This document shows positions 30,989-32,693 of a stretch of DNA of 32,693 nt, piece by piece. The stretch is from Xanthobacteraceae bacterium (GTDB lineage: Bacteria; Pseudomonadota; Alphaproteobacteria; Rhizobiales; Xanthobacteraceae). Where the stretch lies: positions 1-32,693 of the forward strand of contig JAIESR010000037.1 of assembly GCA_019745775.1 (NCBI GenBank), written 5' to 3'. The translations under genes were made by a program, and so were the position numbers. The notes beneath the pieces are model-generated. The model was not told the origin of the DNA. It searched no databases and saw nothing but the letters and a program-made list of their open reading frames with translations. The stretch's first letter is position 1, and every line of letters starts with the position of its first letter.

Positions 30989-32011
30989 TCAGTCGCGTCC
31001 CGCCAGCACGCGGTCGATCTGCAAGTCGTCCAGCGGCACGTGATAGAAGCGCTGGTAGAACTCACGCGTGAGCGTGCGCAGGTCTTCGGGAAACAACTCG
31101 GGATAGAGAATCTTCGCAAGCCACCACAGACCGATCAACCGGTTGACCGAGGGGGGAAAGTCGACCCACCCGAACGGAAGCTTGGGCGACAGATGCACGC
31201 GTTTTGCACGAACCGCCGCGACAGGCCGCCAGACCGGCATTGTCTGGACGTTATCCGCGAAATCCTTGTCGATAGTGACGATCACCTCGGGATTCCACAC
31301 CAGCACGTCTTCGATCGACACGGTGGCGAGGCCGCCGCGTGTGCCGCCCGCTACGTTGCGCGCCAATAGTTCGATTGTTTCTACATTGATCGAACCACCA
31401 AGACCAGTCTCGAGCCCGCGCGGCCCGCGCGCGTAGTAGACGCGTGGCCGTTTGTCGACAGGCGGCAACCGGCTTGTGATCGTCTTGACGGTCTCGTCGG
31501 CATAGAGTGCTGCCGCCTCACCGGCTTCGCGGCGGTCCGTCAAGGCGCCGACGGTGCGGTAGGTATCGGGGATGCCGTCGAATCGCCCGTCGAGCAGCGC
31601 GTAAGGAATGCCGGTCTGCTGTTGCACGCGATCGGCGAGCGAGATGTAGGTGTGGTTGACGATGCCGATGTCGAGGATCATGTCGGGCTTGAGCGCGAGC
31701 ACCACTTCAAGATTGGCGGTGTTGCCGCGTCCGGTGATGCGACCGATTTCCGGCCGAGCGCCAATCTTCTCGTCCAGGAATTCGCGCTCGTCGGCGCGGT
31801 TGGCGCGCGGCCATCCGATCAGGAGATCGGGCGCGACCGTGTAGAGCGTGATGGCGGCAGGCGGCCCGGCTGGGAAGACGCGCGTCACCCGCGCCGGCAC
31901 GGGCACAGCCCGGCCTGCACTATCGGTCACGCCTTGAGCGCGCGCGCGACCTGGCGCGATGAGGGCGGTGGCTGACAAGCCTCCCAAGAATATCCGGCGA
32001 TCGACCAGCAT
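30989..32011 (-). CDS. FecB/BtuF-like substrate-binding protein of the ABC transporter
   Basis: This 340-aa periplasmic protein carries a Tat-like signal (VDRRIFLGGLSATALIA, cleavage near RARA-QGV). The mature part opens VTDSAGRAVPVPARVTRVFP, the usual start of class III binding proteins. It continues with LEVVLALKPDMILDIG and VLVWNPEVIVTIDKDFADNV, and a long linker helix. I start at ATG 32011, which puts the RR near the N-terminus. The frame opens at 32104 but the extra 31 residues look non-coding; neither start has a clear ribosome binding site. Siderophore, cobalamin or molybdate/tungstate (MolA-like) are all possible ligands. Context with FdhA and Mo genes favours an oxyanion, as inference. 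Confidence 0.85.
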   Translation of the reverse strand: MLVDRRIFLGGLSATALIAPGRARAQGVTDSAGRAVPVPARVTRVFPAGPPAAITLYTVAPDLLIGWPRANRADEREFLDEKIGARPEIGRITGRGNTANLEVVLALKPDMILDIGIVNHTYISLADRVQQQTGIPYALLDGRFDGIPDTYRTVGALTDRREAGEAAALYADETVKTITSRLPPVDKRPRVYYARGPRGLETGLGGSINVETIELLARNVAGGTRGGLATVSIEDVLVWNPEVIVTIDKDFADNVQTMPVWRPVAAVRAKRVHLSPKLPFGWVDFPPSVNRLIGLWWLAKILYPELFPEDLRTLTREFYQRFYHVPLDDLQIDRVLAGRD

Positions 32012-32104
32012 GTTCGCGGCTACGGCAGGAGCAATGGGCTGCGCGCTTATAGCAGTGGGAGCAGGGGGGCAGGGTGGTCGGGCTTCTTCGACCTGGCTGC
32101 GCAA

Positions 32105-32571
32105 ATCGGCGGTCCACGATGCCTATCGGCATGTGGGTGATTAGCCAAGTAACGGAGAGTATGATTTCAATAAAAATAGAATAACTACCTCATATTTGAC
32201 GGCAAGTTAGCTTCGAAGGCAAGTCACTACCTATTTATACAGTGTTTATGCACCTGATGATGAAATCTACGGAGCTGAGCTCATCGATACCATATGGAGT
32301 CCGGGTAGATGTCCCAGCCACACTTTCGATCCATTGAAAATCGTTGACTTTTCCACTGTTGCTCTCCTGCAACGGGTATATATAAATCATAAATTACAGA
32401 TAAATTTAACGTTGCCGCTCCCGGCTTCGGGGCTAGTCTGCCGAAGTCCGGAGGGGCATCTCGCGGCGGTGGTTTGTTGGTTACGCCATCGCGAGGTGAC
32501 AGGGGGCTCTCAATGGTGCGCGGCACCTGCGGAGATCGTGACCCTCCAGTAACGCAACTTGGAGGATCAAC
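32105..32571. other. AT-rich intergenic region before porin
   Basis: This 467-bp region holds no supported gene. Positions 32160-32410 are strongly AT-rich compared with the window. The minus-strand transporter promoter must lie at its left side. The right part (32411-32571) is GC-rich and looks like a long 5' leader of the porin, with a possible stem between CTCGCG (32460-32465) and CGCGAG (32490-32495). Confidence 0.5.
32359..32386 (+). promoter_or_regulatory. Possible sigma-70-like promoter of porin
   Basis: TTGCTC (32359-32364), a 16-nt spacer and TATAAA (32381-32386) form a fair -35/-10 pair within the AT-rich zone. It would give a leader of about 180 nt. Other -10-like words are near, so the exact choice is uncertain. 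Confidence 0.3.
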
Positions 32572-32693
32572 ATGAAGATGGTGAAAAGTCTTCTCCTCGG
32601 TTCCGCGGCGGGTGTCGTCGCGGTTGCTGGGGCGCAGGCAGCCGATCTTCCCGTCAAGGCCAAACCGGTCCAGTACGTGAAGATCTGCACGCT
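32572..32693 (+). CDS. Porin, Bradyrhizobium/Omp2b type (5' part only)
   Basis: The first 40 codons of an outer-membrane porin run off the window. The signal peptide MKMVKSLLLGSAAGVVAVAG ends near AQA-ADL. The mature start ADLPVKAKPVQYVKIC is the hallmark of alphaproteobacterial Omp2b-type porins. A strong ribosome binding site (TTGGAGG) lies 6 nt before the ATG. The rest of the gene cannot be judged here. Confidence 0.92.
   Translation, partial: MKMVKSLLLGSAAGVVAVAGAQAADLPVKAKPVQYVKICT

Noticed and set aside
32012-32160. Cobalamin riboswitch before the FecBCD-type operon
   Set aside because: I looked on the minus strand for a B12-box-like GCCACTG and its flanks and found none.
32281-32526. 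An 81-codon minus-strand frame before the porin
   Set aside because: It has no ribosome binding site and no family pattern, and it covers the likely porin promoter and leader.
1-32693. CRISPR arrays, rRNA and tRNA genes
   Set aside because: No regularly spaced repeats, no rRNA landmarks and no tRNA-like cloverleaf with a T-loop motif were seen in the gaps.

Overview
The window is GC-rich, densely coded bacterial DNA with the look of a Rhizobiales alphaproteobacterium (Bradyrhizobium / Rhodopseudomonas / Pseudolabrys-like). Reasons: many orphan Bug-type (tripartite tricarboxylate transporter) binding proteins, a formate dehydrogenase island with DUF6505, DUF6352, DUF3305 and DUF3306 genes, a Rhizobiales-type interspersed palindromic repeat, and the start of a Bradyrhizobium-type porin at the right edge. 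The genus assignment is inference. I see no rRNA, tRNA, CRISPR array or complete insertion sequence.

Left third (1-8,640), solute capture and small-molecule catabolism. A broken LysR-type regulator stub (62-193, minus) diverges from a Tat-exported Bug protein and a MOSC protein. A dienelactone-hydrolase-like gene and an isochorismatase-like hydrolase follow on the minus strand. The hydrolase diverges from a tandem pair of paralogous Bug-like binding proteins. A classical Bug gene and a 3-hydroxyisobutyrate-dehydrogenase-like gene (minus) diverge from a fifth Bug gene. No membrane partner (TctA/TctB) is present for any of the five.

Middle (8,784-15,526), sulfur, molybdopterin and redox genes: a TusA-like protein, a short MoeA-like protein, a MoeA fused to a periplasmic-binding-protein-like domain, an exported WD40 propeller fused to cytochrome c, and a large polyferredoxin.

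Core (15,633-24,922), a formate dehydrogenase island. It runs: a degenerate biotin/lipoate-ligase-like protein, DUF6505, DUF6352, DUF3305, DUF3306 (the last four translationally coupled), an HTH-TorD chaperone fusion with its own upstream region, a small Tat protein, then fdhA (Cys-type, Tat-exported), fdhB (four Fe-S clusters) and fdhC (cytochrome b). Molybdenum cofactor genes follow: mobB-moeA on plus, and fdhD-mobA plus a 41-aa membrane protein gene on minus. Together these make, sulfurate, chaperone and export a molybdo-formate dehydrogenase that passes electrons to the quinone pool.

Right end: a 27-aa membrane peptide gene, a 355-bp low-coding stretch with a probable decayed small secreted-protein gene, a FecBCD-type ABC transporter (possibly for molybdate/tungstate, given its neighbours), an AT-rich regulatory stretch, and the first codons of a porin.
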